DNA from: Mycolicibacterium iranicum
Lineage (GTDB): Bacteria > Actinomycetota > Actinomycetes > Mycobacteriales > Mycobacteriaceae
Length of the DNA stretch: 64,000 nt
NCBI RefSeq assembly: GCF_001650495.1
Contig: NZ_LWCS01000034.1
Span: 1 to 64,000, forward strand
Direction of reading: 5' to 3'
Shown here piece by piece: positions 50,438 to 59,260 of the stretch. Under the pieces are notes generated by a model. That model worked only from the letters and a program-made list of their open reading frames with translations. It was not told the origin of the DNA and did no database searches. The number at the start of each line of letters is the position of its first letter. Within the stretch, counting starts at the first letter, position 1. Both the position numbers and the translations under genes were made by a program.

Positions 50438-51807
50438 TGAGCTACACGAGTGACGAACGGGCCCGTCTCGGCCTGCGCGAATCCGCGACCTTCGACCGGA
50501 CCACCATCGCCGCGATCCAGCGCGCGGCCGACACCGGCATCTACGACATCCGCGGGTGGGGCGCCAAGCGTCCGCTGCCCCACTTCGACGACCTGCTGTT
50601 CCTCGGTGCCTCGATGTCACGCTATCCGCTCGAGGGATACCGCGAGCGTTGCGCCACCGATGTCGTGCTGGGCGGCCGGTTCGCCAAACATCCTCTGCAC
50701 CTGGATGTCCCGGTCACCATCGCCGGCATGAGCTTCGGGGCGCTGTCCGGCCCCGCCAAAGAGGCCCTGGGCCGCGGAGCCAGCGAGGTCGGCACGTCGA
50801 CGACCACCGGCGACGGCGGCATGACGCCCGAGGAACGCGGCCAGAGCAAGTACCTCGTCTATCAGTACCTGCCGTCGCGGTACGGCATGAACCCCGACGA
50901 CCTGCGCAAGGCAGATGCGATCGAAATCGTACTGGGCCAGGGCGCCAAGCCCGGCGGGGGTGGAATGCTGTTGGGCCAGAAGATCTCCGAGCGGGTCGCG
51001 GGGATGCGCACACTCCCCGAGGGCATCGACCAGCGCTCGGCGTGCCGTCATCCGGACTGGACCGGCCCCGACGATCTGACCATCAAGATAAACGAGCTCC
51101 GTGAGATCACCGACTGGGAGAAACCGATCTACGTCAAGGTGGGCGCCACCCGCACGTACTACGACGTCAAGCTCGCGGTCCACGCAGGGGCGGACGTCGT
51201 CGTCGTCGACGGCATGCAAGGCGGCACCGCCGCGACCCAGGACGTGTTCATCGAGCATGTCGGCATCCCCACGCTGGCCGCGATTCCGCAAGCGGTGCAG
51301 GCGCTGCAGGAGCTCGGCGTGCACCGGACCGGGGCAAGCGGAGCGACGGGAAGAAAAGGCGTGCAGCTCATCGTCTCGGGCGGCATCCGCAACGGCGCCG
51401 ACGTGGCGAAAGCACTCGCCTTGGGCGCCGACGCCGTCGCAATCGGCACCGCGGCGCTGATCGCCCTCGGTGACAACCATCCGCGATACGCGGCGGAGTA
51501 CGAGAAGCTCGGCAGCGCAGCCGGTTTCTACGACGATTACCAGGACGGCCGAGATCCCGCGGGGATCAGCACGCAGGACCCCGAGCTCGCCGCAGGGTTC
51601 GACCCGGTCGCCGGCGGACGGCGACTGGCCAACTACCTGCGCGTCCTGACGATGGAAGCGCAGACCATCGCACGCGCCTGCGGCAAATCGCACGTCTGTC
51701 ACCTCGAGCCCGACGACCTCGTCGCGGTGAGCATCGAAGCCGCCGCGATGGCCAAGGTCCCCCTCGCCGGGACGGACTGGATTCCGGGACGCGGCGGCTC
51801 ATGGTGA
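50437..51807 (+). CDS. FMN-binding glutamate-synthase-family subunit (MgsC/GlxD-like)
   Basis: A 456-aa protein with the central and FMN domains of glutamate synthase: MSFGALSGPAKEALGRGASEVGTSTTTGDGGM, QGAKPGGGGMLLGQKIS, VDGMQGGTAATQDVF and VSGGIRNGADVAKALALGADAVAIGTAAL. C-terminal Cys residues (RACGKSHVCHLE) could hold an Fe-S cluster. With the two genes before it, it would form an N-methylglutamate-synthase-like or NH3-transfer complex. The start overlaps the previous stop (TGATG). Confidence 0.87.
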   Translation: MSYTSDERARLGLRESATFDRTTIAAIQRAADTGIYDIRGWGAKRPLPHFDDLLFLGASMSRYPLEGYRERCATDVVLGGRFAKHPLHLDVPVTIAGMSFGALSGPAKEALGRGASEVGTSTTTGDGGMTPEERGQSKYLVYQYLPSRYGMNPDDLRKADAIEIVLGQGAKPGGGGMLLGQKISERVAGMRTLPEGIDQRSACRHPDWTGPDDLTIKINELREITDWEKPIYVKVGATRTYYDVKLAVHAGADVVVVDGMQGGTAATQDVFIEHVGIPTLAAIPQAVQALQELGVHRTGASGATGRKGVQLIVSGGIRNGADVAKALALGADAVAIGTAALIALGDNHPRYAAEYEKLGSAAGFYDDYQDGRDPAGISTQDPELAAGFDPVAGGRRLANYLRVLTMEAQTIARACGKSHVCHLEPDDLVAVSIEAAAMAKVPLAGTDWIPGRGGSW

Positions 51808-53000
51808 ATCAAACCGCTGACGTCGTCATCGTCGGCGGCGGCATCGAAGGGTCTGCGGCGGCGTGGGCCCTGGGTCGGCGCGGTGTCACTGATGTCGTTG
51901 TGCTGGAGCGAAATACGGTCGGCTCCGGGATGACGGGAAAGTCCAGCGGGATCGTGCGCTGCCACTACGGCGTCAGCTCGCTGGCAGCCATGGCAGCCGA
52001 CGGCCTGAAGGTCTTCGAACGAGCAGCAGACATCTTCGGCACCGACATCGGGTTCCGGCAGACCGGCTACGTCGTCGGCGTCGGCGAGCAGAACGTCGAA
52101 GCGCTGCGCAAAAGCCTTGCCGCGCAACAGTCCGTCGGTGTCGAGACCGAAGAGATCGACAAAGCCGACGTCGCCGAACTGTGGCCGTTCGCCGATCTCA
52201 CCCCGTTCGCGGCGTTCGGCTGGGAGGCCCGCGGTGGCTACGGGGACGCCTACCAGACCGCGCAGGCGTTCTCCGCAGCCGCGCGGACGGCAGGAGCGCA
52301 CGTCCGCCAGGGTGCCACCGTCACCGGACTGCTCCTCGACGCAGACCGGGTCACCGGAGTGCGCCTCGCCGACGGCACCGAGATCTCGGCGAACACCGTC
52401 GTCGTCGCCACCGGCGTGTGGACCAGGCCGTTCCTGGCGCCCTACGGCATCGACATGCCGATCCGGGTGATCCGCGAACAGATCGTCATGATCGACCCCG
52501 GAACCGAAACGGGTCCCGTGCCCGTCTTCTCCGACCTGGTCTCACTGCAGTACGTACGCCCAGAGGTCGGCGGCGACATCCTGTTCGGCAACAGCGACCT
52601 GCCCGGCTACGTGGACATCGATCAGGCCGATCCCGACAGCTATCTCAACCGGGCCACCGAGGACTTCGTCGACGTCACCGTCGACAAGGTCGGCACCCGC
52701 TTCCCCGGCTTCGCCGACGCGTCGATCTCCAGCAGCTACGCCGGCTGCTACGACGTCACCCCCGACTACAACCCGGTCATCTCGCAAGGCCCCCTGGACG
52801 GCCTCGTCATCGCTGCCGGGTTCAGCGGCCACGGCTTCAAGATCGCTCCCGCCGTCGGCAAACTCGTCGCCGACATCGTGATCGACGGCCACAGCAGCGA
52901 CCCCCGTATACCCGCGTCGGACTTCCGGTTCTCCCGCTTCGCCGAGGACGACCCGCTCAAGACGCCCTACCCGTACGTCGGCGCGGGGCAGATGCGCTAG
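51801..53000 (+). CDS. FAD-dependent amine oxidoreductase (sarcosine oxidase beta/DAO type)
   Basis: A 399-aa flavoprotein. The dinucleotide motif VVIVGGGIEGSAAAW (about 8-22), SSGIVRCHYG and the C-terminal FAD segment GLVIAAGFSGHGFKIAPAVGKLVAD define the DAO/sarcosine-oxidase-like family. Methylamine users have a four-subunit N-methylglutamate dehydrogenase whose main subunit is of this kind; the other subunits are missing here, so it may work alone. It overlaps the upstream gene by 7 bases, so it is in the same operon. Confidence 0.85.
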   Translation: MVNQTADVVIVGGGIEGSAAAWALGRRGVTDVVVLERNTVGSGMTGKSSGIVRCHYGVSSLAAMAADGLKVFERAADIFGTDIGFRQTGYVVGVGEQNVEALRKSLAAQQSVGVETEEIDKADVAELWPFADLTPFAAFGWEARGGYGDAYQTAQAFSAAARTAGAHVRQGATVTGLLLDADRVTGVRLADGTEISANTVVVATGVWTRPFLAPYGIDMPIRVIREQIVMIDPGTETGPVPVFSDLVSLQYVRPEVGGDILFGNSDLPGYVDIDQADPDSYLNRATEDFVDVTVDKVGTRFPGFADASISSSYAGCYDVTPDYNPVISQGPLDGLVIAAGFSGHGFKIAPAVGKLVADIVIDGHSSDPRIPASDFRFSRFAEDDPLKTPYPYVGAGQMR

Positions 53001-53009
53001 ACAGACACC

Positions 53010-53660
53010 GTGGCTTCTCCTGACGATCTGCTGCGCAATACCTCCGGAACTGCGCGGGACCGCGACCCCGCCGCCCCGGTCGAAGAGCTCGAGATCGAGT
53101 CGGCGATCGGCCGCAACGTGCGGTTGCTGCGGCAACAGCAGGGTCTGACCGTCGCCGAGACCGCCACCCGGATCGGCATCTCGAAAGCGATGATGAGCAA
53201 GATCGAGAACGCGCAGACCTCATGCAGCCTGTCAACGCTGGCTCTACTCGCCAAGGGCTTCGACGTGCCCGTGACCAGCCTTTTCCGCGGCGCAGACGTC
53301 GAACGCCCCGCCGCCTTCGTCAAATCGGGCACCGGCGCCGCCATCGTGCGCGAAGGCACCCGCGAGGGCCACGAATACCAGCTGCTCGGGTCATTGCGTG
53401 GCGAGCACAAGCGGCTGGAATGCCTGCACGTCACGCTGTCGGAGAAGAGCCAGACCTATCCGCTGTTCCAGCATCCCGGCACGGAGTTCATCTACATGCT
53501 GGAAGGCGTCATGGACTACAGCCACAGTCGCTCGGTGTACCGGCTGCACCCTGGCGATGCACTGCAGATGGACGGTGAGGGTGCGCATGGTCCCGTCGAC
53601 CTCGTCGAGCTGCCCATCCGCTTCCTGTCGGTGATCGCCTTCCCTGACTCCCAGGTCTGA
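53010..53660 (+). CDS. XRE-family regulator with C-terminal cupin domain
   Basis: A 216-aa regulator. The helix-turn-helix lies at about residues 32-90 (IGRNVRLLRQQQGLTVAETATRIGISKAMMSKIENAQTSCSLSTL) and a cupin_2 sensor at about 130-200 (FQHPGTEFIYMLEGVMDY..., LHPGDALQMDGEGAHGP). GTG 53010 is 9 bases after the oxidoreductase stop. Probably controls the glnT-mgs cluster in response to a small amine or amino acid, as PuuR-type relatives do. Confidence 0.85.
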   Translation: MASPDDLLRNTSGTARDRDPAAPVEELEIESAIGRNVRLLRQQQGLTVAETATRIGISKAMMSKIENAQTSCSLSTLALLAKGFDVPVTSLFRGADVERPAAFVKSGTGAAIVREGTREGHEYQLLGSLRGEHKRLECLHVTLSEKSQTYPLFQHPGTEFIYMLEGVMDYSHSRSVYRLHPGDALQMDGEGAHGPVDLVELPIRFLSVIAFPDSQV

Positions 53661-53701
53661 CGGGTTTTGACGCTCGCACGAGCGGGAGTAAGGTAACCCC
53701 C

Positions 53702-53743
53702 GTGCAGCGGGTGCTCCTTCTCGGACGCCGCGACGGGGTCTGA
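53702..53743 (+). CDS. Leucine leader peptide of leuA
   Basis: A 13-codon frame with GTG start: MQRVLLLGRRDGV then TGA, with three consecutive Leu codons (CTC CTT CTC). Its position 77 bases before leuA and the following stems fit classical ribosome-mediated attenuation. Confidence 0.75.
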   Translation: MQRVLLLGRRDGV

Positions 53744-53765
53744 TCCAGACTGGCCTCCCGTCGCG
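53729..53765 (+). promoter_or_regulatory. leuA attenuator hairpins
   Basis: CGCGACGGG (53729-53737) pairs with CCCGTCGCG (53757-53765). Inside the loop GTCTG/CAGAC (53738-53742/53746-53750) forms a competing small stem. The left arm overlaps the leader peptide end, so a ribosome stalled at the Leu codons would change which stem forms. Confidence 0.65.
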
Positions 53766-53820
53766 GGTGTTTCGCGATGCGCCGGTCTGAAGTCCCCCAG
53801 AGACCCAACCGGAGCACATC

Positions 53821-55641
53821 ATGACTGAATCTTTCAATCCCTCCACAGACGCGTTCAGCTCGGTCCGCACCATCTCCACCCCCGCCGGTGCACCCCATCC
53901 CGGCCAGCCCGCCTGGAACACCCAGCGCGGCTCACAGATGCCCGTCGCCCGCTATCGCAGCTTCGATGAAGAGGTCGAGCCGATTCGGCTGCCCGACCGC
54001 ACCTGGCCCGAGAAGGTCATCAGCACCACACCCATGTGGTGTGCCGTCGACCTGCGGGACGGCAACCAGGCGCTGATCGACCCGATGAGCCCCGCCCGCA
54101 AACGCCGCATGTTCGACCTGCTGGTCCGGATGGGCTACAAGGAGATCGAGGTTGGCTTCCCGTCGGCATCGCAGACCGACTTCGACTTCGTCCGCGAGAT
54201 CATCGAGCAGGGCGCGATCCCCGACGACGTCACGATCCAGGTGCTGACCCAGTGTCGGCCCGAATTGATCGAACGCACCTTCCTGGCATGCCAAGGCGCA
54301 CCCCGCGCGATCGTGCACTTCTACAACTCCACCTCGATCCTGCAGCGGCGCGTCGTGTTCCGCGCCGACCGTGACGCGGTGAAGAAGATCGCCACCGACG
54401 GCGCCCGCATGTGCGTCGAGGAGGCCAAAAAGTACCCAGACACCCTGTGGCGGTACGAGTATTCGCCAGAGTCCTACACAGGCACCGAGCTGGAGTACGC
54501 CGTCGAGGTGTGCAACGCCGTGGCAGACATCGTGGCGCCGACTCCGGAGCGGCCGCTGATCGTCAATCTGCCCGCGACGGTCGAGATGGCCACCCCCAAC
54601 GTGTACGCCGACTCGATCGAGTGGATGAACCGGCACCTGACGCCACGCGACTCGATAATCCTGAGCCTGCACCCGCACAACGATCGCGGAACCGCGGTCG
54701 CCGCAGCCGAATTGGGATACGCCGCCGGTGCGGACCGCATCGAGGGCTGCCTGTTCGGCAACGGCGAGCGCACCGGGAACGTATGCCTGGTGACGCTGGG
54801 CATGAACCTGTTCTCCCGCGGCGTCGACCCACAGATCGACTTCTCGAACATCGACGAGATCCGTCGCACCGTCGAGTACTGCAACCAGCTGGGCGTACAC
54901 GAGCGGCACCCGTACGGCGGCGATCTGGTCTACACCGCGTTCTCCGGCAGCCACCAGGACGCCATCAACAAGGGCCTGGACGCGATGAAAGTTTCTGCCG
55001 ACGAACAGGATTCAGACGTCGATGACATCCTGTGGCAGGTGCCGTACCTGCCGATCGACCCGAAGGACGTCGGCCGCACCTACGAGGCCGTCATCCGCGT
55101 CAACTCGCAGTCCGGCAAGGGCGGTGTCGCCTACATCATGAAGGCCGACCACGGTCTGGCACTGCCGCGCCGACTGCAGATCGAGTTCTCCCAGGCCATC
55201 CAGCGGATCACCGACGGTGAAGGCGGTGAGGTGTCCCCGAAGGAGATGTGGGACGCGTTCTACGAGGAGTATCTGGCGCCAATCAGCCCGCTGGAGCGGA
55301 TCCGCCAGAAGGTCGACGCGGCCGAGGTCGACGGCGGCACCGACACCATCACCGCGGTGGTGAAGGTCAACGGCGAGGAGCGCGAGATCGTCGGCGCGGG
55401 CAACGGCCCGCTGGCGGCCTTCGTCGATGCGATCGGCGCCGTCGGCTTCGACGTCAATGTGCTCGATTACTCCGAGCACGCGATGTCGGCGGGCGAGGAG
55501 GCCCAGGCCGCGGCCTACGTAGAGGCCGAGATCGACGGTCGCACCGTGTGGGGTGTCGGCATCGCGACGTCGATCACCACCGCGTCCCTGCGGGCAGTGG
55601 TGTCGGCGGTCAACCGGGCGGCACGGCAAGCCGGCCTCTAG
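53821..55641 (+). CDS. leuA: 2-isopropylmalate synthase
   Basis: A 606-aa enzyme joining acetyl-CoA and 2-ketoisovalerate, the first step of leucine synthesis. The catalytic TIM barrel has DLRDGNQALIDPMSP with the metal Asp, the metal motif SLHPHNDRGTAVAAAELGYAAGADRIEG and GNGERTGNVCL. The C-terminal LeuA dimer domain (from about 480) gives leucine feedback. Controlled at the RNA level by the leader upstream. ATG 53821. Confidence 0.96.
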   Translation: MTESFNPSTDAFSSVRTISTPAGAPHPGQPAWNTQRGSQMPVARYRSFDEEVEPIRLPDRTWPEKVISTTPMWCAVDLRDGNQALIDPMSPARKRRMFDLLVRMGYKEIEVGFPSASQTDFDFVREIIEQGAIPDDVTIQVLTQCRPELIERTFLACQGAPRAIVHFYNSTSILQRRVVFRADRDAVKKIATDGARMCVEEAKKYPDTLWRYEYSPESYTGTELEYAVEVCNAVADIVAPTPERPLIVNLPATVEMATPNVYADSIEWMNRHLTPRDSIILSLHPHNDRGTAVAAAELGYAAGADRIEGCLFGNGERTGNVCLVTLGMNLFSRGVDPQIDFSNIDEIRRTVEYCNQLGVHERHPYGGDLVYTAFSGSHQDAINKGLDAMKVSADEQDSDVDDILWQVPYLPIDPKDVGRTYEAVIRVNSQSGKGGVAYIMKADHGLALPRRLQIEFSQAIQRITDGEGGEVSPKEMWDAFYEEYLAPISPLERIRQKVDAAEVDGGTDTITAVVKVNGEEREIVGAGNGPLAAFVDAIGAVGFDVNVLDYSEHAMSAGEEAQAAAYVEAEIDGRTVWGVGIATSITTASLRAVVSAVNRAARQAGL

Positions 55642-55737
55642 TCCGCACTTCGAGGTCTTTGGACTCTGATCTCGGCCCGCCGTGGTTGGTTGACTGACTG
55701 TCGCGTGGACCGCGCCATTGTGTTCGAGGAGCCAAAC

Positions 55738-56124
55738 ATGTGGGATTCGTTCTGGGACTATTTCTGGTCGATGATCGTCATCTTCGCTTTCATCGCCTAC
55801 CTGATCATTTTGTTCAACATCCTTGCTGACCTCTTCTGGCGTGACCACAAGACATCGGGGTTGGTCAAGGCAGTCTGGGTCGTCTTCCTGATCGTGCTGC
55901 CATACCTGACCGCGCTGATCTACCTGGTCGCGCGCGGCAAGGGGATGGCGGAGAGGGCACGTGAGCAGGCACTCCAGGCGAAACGCGAGACCGACGAGTA
56001 CATCCGGGAGGCGGCAGGCCGCAACCCGGCGCAGGAGATCGCCGATGCAAAGGCGTTGCTGGACGCGGGCACCATCACCGACGCCGAGTACCAGACCCTG
56101 AAGACGAAGGCCCTGACCGGCTAA
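55738..56124 (+). CDS. Membrane protein with PLDc_N-like helices and SHOCT motif
   Basis: A 128-aa protein. Two transmembrane helices (about 9-33 and 43-64, the latter AVWVVFLIVLPYLTALIYLV) form a phospholipase-D-N-like unit, then a charged helix, then a C-terminal SHOCT motif (IADAKALLDAGTITDAEYQTLKTKAL). ATG 55738 follows GAGGA (55726-55730). Function unknown; SHOCT proteins are often small membrane accessories. Confidence 0.82.
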   Translation: MWDSFWDYFWSMIVIFAFIAYLIILFNILADLFWRDHKTSGLVKAVWVVFLIVLPYLTALIYLVARGKGMAERAREQALQAKRETDEYIREAAGRNPAQEIADAKALLDAGTITDAEYQTLKTKALTG

Positions 56125-56129
56125 CGCTC

Positions 56130-57131
56130 TCAGAACAAGGTGAACTGATCCCCGGCCGGGGACTGCTCGGCGAACGCCTCGATGGCCGACCCGCCGATGA
56201 CGGAGTCGATGTGCTGCATGAACGCAGCGCTGGTGAGCTTGGCGACGCCGAGTTCCCGGGCCTGATACCCCTTGCCCTGCTCGGGGGCTTCGACGTCGCA
56301 CACCACGAGCGAGGTGTTCAGGTCGACCGCGTCGGTGAACGCCAGCCCGGCGTGCAGGATTCGTTCGACCATCTCTTCGTGCGTGTAGCTGACCTCGGCT
56401 GACAGCGCGACGCGCATGCCCTGGACCAGCGGGCGACCCTGGACGAACGGGCCCGGGTTGACGTACGGGCACGGTAGCCGGGCGGCCGTCGCCTTCAGCG
56501 GCAGCAGTTCGTCATGGGTCACACGACCGTTGGGCCAACGACGTCGCGTCACGGGGTGCACCGGCAGCCACTTGCGTCGTTCCTGCGCGCGCACCAGAAC
56601 CGGCTTGAGGATCTGCGCCAACACCATCGCGTCGTCGAGCGCGTCGTGCGGCTTCATCTGGGTGACGCCGTGATGGGCGGCCAGCGTCTCCAAGCGCAGA
56701 TTGTTCAGGCCGAGGTCGAGGCGCCGCGCCAGTTCGACCGTGCACATGACGGTGTCGACCGGCAGCTCCGCGGACACCATCTCGGCCTCGGCAGCCAGGA
56801 ACGAGTAATCGAAACCGACGTTGTGGGCGACCAGCGTGCGGCCCCGCAACACGTCGCAGAGATCGCCGACGAGGTCGCCGAAGGTGGGCTGGCCCGCCAG
56901 CATCTCCGCTGTCAGCCCGTGCACATGGGTCGGCCCGGGATCGACACCCGGGTCGAGCAGGCTGTAGAGGCTCTTCTCGACGTTGCCGTCGTCGCTGAGG
57001 GCGAGCGCGGCGATGCTGACGATGCGGGCCTGCCCCGGTCGGAAACCGGAGGTCTCGACGTCGACGACGGCCCAGCCCGCGCCGTCGGTGTCGGCGGGCC
57101 TGCCCCAGCGACGTTCGGCGGTTGAGCTCAT
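56130..57131 (-). CDS. DEDDh 3'-5' exonuclease (DnaQ-like) with BRCT-like C-terminus
   Basis: A 333-aa protein. The exonuclease domain has Asp24/Glu26 (VVDVETSGF), LVAHNVGFDYSFL and the His-Asp pair in KPHDALDDAMVL. After a linker, residues 235-320 look like a BRCT domain (LVQGMRVALSAEVSYTHEEMVERILHAGLAFTDAVDLNTSLVVCD). Related to the DNA polymerase III epsilon family, but a repair nuclease role is also possible. Confidence 0.87.
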   Translation of the reverse strand: MSSTAERRWGRPADTDGAGWAVVDVETSGFRPGQARIVSIAALALSDDGNVEKSLYSLLDPGVDPGPTHVHGLTAEMLAGQPTFGDLVGDLCDVLRGRTLVAHNVGFDYSFLAAEAEMVSAELPVDTVMCTVELARRLDLGLNNLRLETLAAHHGVTQMKPHDALDDAMVLAQILKPVLVRAQERRKWLPVHPVTRRRWPNGRVTHDELLPLKATAARLPCPYVNPGPFVQGRPLVQGMRVALSAEVSYTHEEMVERILHAGLAFTDAVDLNTSLVVCDVEAPEQGKGYQARELGVAKLTSAAFMQHIDSVIGGSAIEAFAEQSPAGDQFTLF

Positions 57132-57208
57132 GAACCGAGGATGGCACGCACCGCTGACAAGCCTCGCTCCATCGGCCGCGTGTCGGCGCCTCTTCTAAAC
57201 TGCCGGGC

Positions 57209-58465
57209 ATGGTCACCGTCGGAGGGCAGAAGCGCCGCGAGCGGGGAATGTCGCTGCGTGGGCGCGTCGCGCTCGCCGCGGGCGCAGGCGCACGCTGGGC
57301 GTCCCGCGTCACCGGCCGGGGAGCAGGCGCGATGATCGGCGGCCTGGTGGCGATGACGCTGGACAGGTCGATCCTCGGCCAGCTGGGCCGCGACCGGCGA
57401 ACCGTCGTCATCACCGGCACCAACGGCAAGTCGACGACGACCCGGATGACGGCGGCTGCGCTGGCGACTTTGGGCCCCGTCGCGACGAACGCCGAGGGCG
57501 CCAACATGGATGCCGGCCTCGTGGCGGCGCTGGCCGCCAAACCCGACGCGACCCTCGCCGCCCTCGAGGTCGACGAGATGCACGTCCCGCACGTCGTCGA
57601 TGCCATACCGGCCGCGGTCATCGTTTTGTTGAACCTGTCGCGCGACCAGCTCGACCGGGTGGGCGAGATCAATCACATCGAACGCACCCTGCGCGCCGGG
57701 CTGGCACGTCATCCCTCGACAGTGGTCGTCGCGAATTGCGACGACGTGCTCATGACCTCGGCGGCCTACGACAACCCGCACGTGGTGTGGGTGGCCGCAG
57801 GCGGTGGGTGGGCCGGCGACTCGGTGAGCTGCCCGCGCTCCGGCGAGGTCATCGTGCGAGACGGCAGGCACTGGTACTCGACCGGCATGGATTTCAAGCG
57901 GCCGGACCCCGACTGGTGGTTCGACGACACTCACATCCATGGTCCCGATGGGCTGTCCCTGCCGATGACGCTGACGCTGCCCGGCACCGTCAACCGCGGC
58001 AATGCGACACAGGCGGTGGCCGCCGCGGTGACACTGGGCGCCGACCCCGCTTCCGCAGTCGCCGCGGTGTCCGCCGTCGACGAGGTGGCCGGCCGCTACC
58101 GCACCGTCCGCGTGGGCAGCCACACGGTGCGGGTGCTGCTGGCGAAGAATCCGGCCGGGTGGCAGGAGGCGTTGTCGATGGTGGACCGCGACGCGGCGGG
58201 TGTGGTGATCGCGGTCAACGGCCAGGTGCCCGACGGTGAAGACCTGTCGTGGTTGTGGGACGTGCGGTTCGAACACTTCGACACGGTCAAGGTGGTGGCA
58301 GCCGGTGAGCGCGGCACCGACCTCGCGGTGCGGCTCGGCTACGCCGGCGTCGAACACACCCTGGTGCACGACACAGTGGACGCCATCGCCTCGTGCCCGC
58401 CGGGACACGTCGAGGTGCTCGCCAACTACACCGCGTTCCTGCAGCTGAACAGGCGGCTGCCATGA
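57209..58465 (+). CDS. murT: Lipid II isoglutaminyl synthase, Mur-ligase-like subunit MurT
   Basis: A 418-aa Mur ligase relative that, with GatD, amidates the D-glutamate of lipid II. The ATP motif TGTNGKSTTTRM, LEVDEMHVPHVV and LLNLSRDQLDRVGE are clear. The zinc-ribbon insertion seen in other MurT proteins is reduced to SCPRSG with the partner Cys missing. It overlaps gatD by 4 bases (ATGA). ATG 57209. Confidence 0.92.
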   Translation: MVTVGGQKRRERGMSLRGRVALAAGAGARWASRVTGRGAGAMIGGLVAMTLDRSILGQLGRDRRTVVITGTNGKSTTTRMTAAALATLGPVATNAEGANMDAGLVAALAAKPDATLAALEVDEMHVPHVVDAIPAAVIVLLNLSRDQLDRVGEINHIERTLRAGLARHPSTVVVANCDDVLMTSAAYDNPHVVWVAAGGGWAGDSVSCPRSGEVIVRDGRHWYSTGMDFKRPDPDWWFDDTHIHGPDGLSLPMTLTLPGTVNRGNATQAVAAAVTLGADPASAVAAVSAVDEVAGRYRTVRVGSHTVRVLLAKNPAGWQEALSMVDRDAAGVVIAVNGQVPDGEDLSWLWDVRFEHFDTVKVVAAGERGTDLAVRLGYAGVEHTLVHDTVDAIASCPPGHVEVLANYTAFLQLNRRLP

Positions 58466-59178
58466 CAGAGTCGGCGGTGCGGATCGGGCTCGTCCTGCCC
58501 GACGTGATGGGCACCTACGGAGATAGCGGGAACTCCGTGGTGCTGCGACAGCGCCTGCGGCTGAGAGGAATTGACGCTGAGATCATCGAGATCACCCTCG
58601 ACGATCCAGTGCCTGCGGAACTCGACCTGTACACGCTCGGCGGCGCCGAGGACTACGCCCAGCGGCTGGCCACGAAGCATCTGGTTCGATATCCCGGTCT
58701 ACAGCAGGCGGTTTCACGCGGCGCGCCGGTGCTGGCGATCTGCGCGGCCATCCAGGTGCTGGGTCACTGGTACGAGACCTCGGCCGGCGAGCGCGTCGAC
58801 GGCGTAGGGGTTCTCGACGTGACGACGTCGCCGCAGCCGGAGCGCACGATCGGAGAGGTCGCCTCCACGCCACTGGTCCAAGGCCTCACCGAACCGCTGA
58901 CAGGATTCGAGAATCACCGTGGCGGAACAGTTCTCGGGCCGCAGGCACGACCACTGGCAGCGGTGACCAAGGGCGCCGGAAACCGCGCCGGCGACGGCAT
59001 CGACGGCGCGGTGCAGGGCAGCATCGTCGCGACCTATCTGCACGGCTGCTGCCTGGCCCGCAACCCACAGCTCGCCGACCACCTTCTCGGCAAGGTGGTG
59101 GGCCCCCTTGCGCCGCTGGAACTTCCCGAAGTCACGCAACTACGCAAGGAACGGCTGGCAGCGCCGCGGCGTGTCTAA
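58462..59178 (+). CDS. gatD: Lipid II isoglutaminyl synthase, glutaminase subunit GatD
   Basis: A 238-aa class I glutamine-amidotransferase (CobB/CobQ-like). Catalytic Cys lies in PVLAICAAIQVLG and the His in VATYLHGCCLARNP. It releases ammonia from glutamine for MurT. ATG 58462 overlaps the murT stop; the frame upstream is murT shadow. Confidence 0.93.
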   Translation: MTESAVRIGLVLPDVMGTYGDSGNSVVLRQRLRLRGIDAEIIEITLDDPVPAELDLYTLGGAEDYAQRLATKHLVRYPGLQQAVSRGAPVLAICAAIQVLGHWYETSAGERVDGVGVLDVTTSPQPERTIGEVASTPLVQGLTEPLTGFENHRGGTVLGPQARPLAAVTKGAGNRAGDGIDGAVQGSIVATYLHGCCLARNPQLADHLLGKVVGPLAPLELPEVTQLRKERLAAPRRV

Positions 59179-59260
59179 CCGGCCACGACGATGCCTTTCT
59201 CGTACACCTATATGACAGCCCACTGCAAATGGCAGCGCGAACCGCGAGTGCCCGCTCTCC

